A DNA stretch of 6,000 bases from Dysgonamonadaceae bacterium (GTDB lineage Bacteria > Bacteroidota > Bacteroidia > Bacteroidales > Azobacteroidaceae). Shown here one piece after another: positions 5,214 to 6,000 of the stretch. A model generated the notes under the pieces. That model had not been told where the DNA came from. It ran no database searches and saw only the letters and a program-made list of their open reading frames with translations. The translations under genes and the position numbers were made by a program. Each line of letters opens with the position of its first letter. Position 1 is the first letter of the stretch. The stretch spans positions 1 through 6,000 of the forward strand of contig JAIRRK010000019.1 of the NCBI GenBank assembly GCA_031256015.1, written 5' to 3'.

Positions 5214-5254
5214 CAACCGGATACAAAAAACGTCTAAAACAGATAACAAACAAT

Positions 5255-5524
5255 ATGAATCTCATGTACGATATAACTAAAAAAAAGAATGCTTTTTCCT
5301 TCACTTTTCTTGCAAAAAGTTTGGAGGTTAAAGATATTTTGTTAGAGAGAGAGAGAGAGAGAGAGAGAGCTTATATTAAACACTTTACGCTATTCGCGGA
5401 CGCGAATAGAGACAATCACATAACATCACATTTAGGGCCGACCCCGGTTGCAACAACCGGGAGACGGCCCTTTTTTCGTATTGCCGTCGGCAATACTTCC
5501 TCCAAGGTAAAACATTACGAGTAA
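5255..5524 (+). CDS. Possible leader frame crossing the AG tract and terminator (89 aa)
   Basis: An ATG about 35 nt after the predicted transcription start opens an 89-codon frame. It begins MNLMYDITKKKNAFSF, contains an ERERERER run from the AG tract (5345-5368), and then reads through the terminator hairpin (GPTPVATTGRRPFF) and the next hairpin to a TAA at 5522-5524. The protein looks unlike a folded family and I do not recognise it. It may be a chance frame or a regulatory leader whose translation matters rather than its product. It is in frame with, but stops 21 nt before, the exported protein start. A second ATG at 5264 is also possible. No Shine-Dalgarno is seen, as is usual in Bacteroidetes. 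Confidence 0.25.
   Translation: MNLMYDITKKKNAFSFTFLAKSLEVKDILLERERERERAYIKHFTLFADANRDNHITSHLGPTPVATTGRRPFFRIAVGNTSSKVKHYE
5344..5369 (+). repeat. (AG)13 dinucleotide simple repeat
   Basis: Thirteen uninterrupted AG units form a tract of the kind prone to slipped-strand mispairing. It lies in the leader 130 nt after the promoter and inside the possible leader frame, where a change of one unit shifts the reading frame. It may also act as an RNA spacer or a purine-rich translation or nuclease signal. Confidence 0.95.
5435..5476 (+). terminator. Very strong intrinsic terminator or attenuator in the leader
   Basis: Outer arms GGGCCG (5435-5440) and CGGCCC (5465-5470) and inner arms CCCGGTTG (5443-5450) and CAACCGGG (5454-5461) make 14 GC-rich pairs. 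They are separated by an AC/AGA internal loop and closed by a CAA loop. TTTTTT follows at 5471-5476. It stands between the promoter and the gene it appears to serve, so it is better read as an attenuator than a plain gene end. Confidence 0.85.
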
Positions 5525-5545
5525 CCATATAAAAATAATAATCCA

Positions 5546-6000
5546 ATGCAAAAAGAAATGAAAAGATTAACAATGACAGCAGCGGCACTGATGGCAGTGC
5601 TGACGATTGGCGCACCGTCTGTGTGCGCGCAAGTGACGATAGGCCTGAGCGCAGAACCGAGCGAAGGTGCTTTACTCGACCTGAAAGAATACCCGAGCAA
5701 CCAAAGTGTCACCTCTACCAAAGGCTTGGGTTTGCCTCGGGTAAGCCTGACCGATTTGAACGAACTCTATCCGATGCTTACTTCTTCCACCCTTGAGGAT
5801 AAACTTGCGCATATCGGCTTGATGGTGTATAATATGAGTCCGAGCCCAAAGATCTCCGGCGGTCTTCACGTGTGGAACGGCGAGAAATGGCAGCCGCTTG
5901 GGAGTGGTGTTGTGGAGTATGTCGACCCCGCCGGCCCCGGAGAAGTGGGTGTGCTGAAAGACCCCAGGGATAACGAACTCTACTACACAGGCGATTTCGG
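5546..6000 (+). CDS. Exported Bacteroidales protein, 5' part
   Basis: The frame opens at ATG 5546 and has no stop before the window end (151 codons and 2 bases seen). MQKEMKR plus a hydrophobic stretch and V-C-A28 before Q29 form a signal peptide for signal peptidase I; C27 lacks a proper lipobox. The mature part begins QVTIG and contains GALLDL (41-46), GLGLPRVSL (60-68), GLMVYN (91-96) and HVWNGEKWQPLG (108-119). This order is familiar from large secreted or surface Bacteroidales proteins in which VTIG, P..GA.LDL, LPRV.L and GL.VYN head the chain. The function of that family is not established to my knowledge. Base composition is clearly more GC-rich than the genes at 1264-4866, suggesting different ancestry or selection. 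An in-frame ATG at 5558 would also leave a good signal peptide. Confidence 0.85.
   Translation, partial: MQKEMKRLTMTAAALMAVLTIGAPSVCAQVTIGLSAEPSEGALLDLKEYPSNQSVTSTKGLGLPRVSLTDLNELYPMLTSSTLEDKLAHIGLMVYNMSPSPKISGGLHVWNGEKWQPLGSGVVEYVDPAGPGEVGVLKDPRDNELYYTGDF

Larger units (their letters stand above)
5214..5545 (+). promoter_or_regulatory. Long structured 5' leader with internal terminator
   Basis: Between the promoter and the exported-protein gene lie, in order, an A-rich segment, a possible leader frame from 5255, the AG tract, and hairpin CTATTCGCG/CGCGAATAG (5390-5398 and 5401-5409). After these come the intrinsic terminator (5435-5476), hairpin GTATTGCCG/CGGCAATAC (5478-5486 and 5488-5496), and an AT-rich stretch before the ATG. 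No second TAnnTTTG lies between the terminator and the ATG. The gene therefore probably depends on readthrough. No known riboswitch class is recognised. Confidence 0.55.

Noticed and set aside
5180..5496. Invertible promoter (inverton) flanked by inverted repeats
   Set aside because: I could not find matching inverted repeats on the two sides of the promoter. The flanking palindromes are local and differ from each other.

Overview
The window looks like a Bacteroidales (Bacteroidetes) chromosome. The evidence is promoter -7 boxes of the TAnnTTTG type (minus strand 1065-1058, plus strand 2730-2737 and 5206-5213), AT-rich start regions mostly lacking Shine-Dalgarno sequences, a short RsmI without the extra C-terminal domain, and several proteins that read as typical Bacteroidales families. 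The genus cannot be fixed from this sequence.

Region 1 (1-1022) is phage-like. It has the 3' end of a KilAC-domain antirepressor, a 92-residue unknown overlapping it by ATGA, and a convergent minus-strand pair: a 25-residue mini-gene and a 62-residue acidic protein, also joined by ATGA. A hairpin at 729-754 separates the convergent units. The mini-gene has a perfect AGGAGG site and its own promoter. This is probably the edge of a prophage or a prophage remnant; no integrase, att site or tRNA is visible.

Region 2 (1023-1263) is a divergent regulatory gap with tandem 9-bp repeats and small dyads.

Region 3 (1264-4866) is AT-rich, same-strand and core-like. It holds a RecD/Dda-like SF1 helicase, a 171-residue conserved unknown, rsmI (16S rRNA C1402 2'-O-methyltransferase) 3 nt after it, and a coiled-coil lipoprotein.

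Region 4 (4867-5179) has no convincing gene. It holds a large imperfect inverted repeat (4901-5130) enclosing tandem 23-bp palindromic units and two near-identical strong hairpins.

Region 5 (5180-6000) has a strong Bacteroidetes promoter inside a dyad. It is followed by a long leader with an (AG)13 tract, hairpins and a very strong intrinsic terminator, then a GC-richer gene for an exported protein that runs off the window. A leader reading frame crosses both the AG tract and the terminator. Gain or loss of one AG unit would stop translation before the terminator. This suggests a phase-variable attenuator, which is the most interesting hypothesis in the window.
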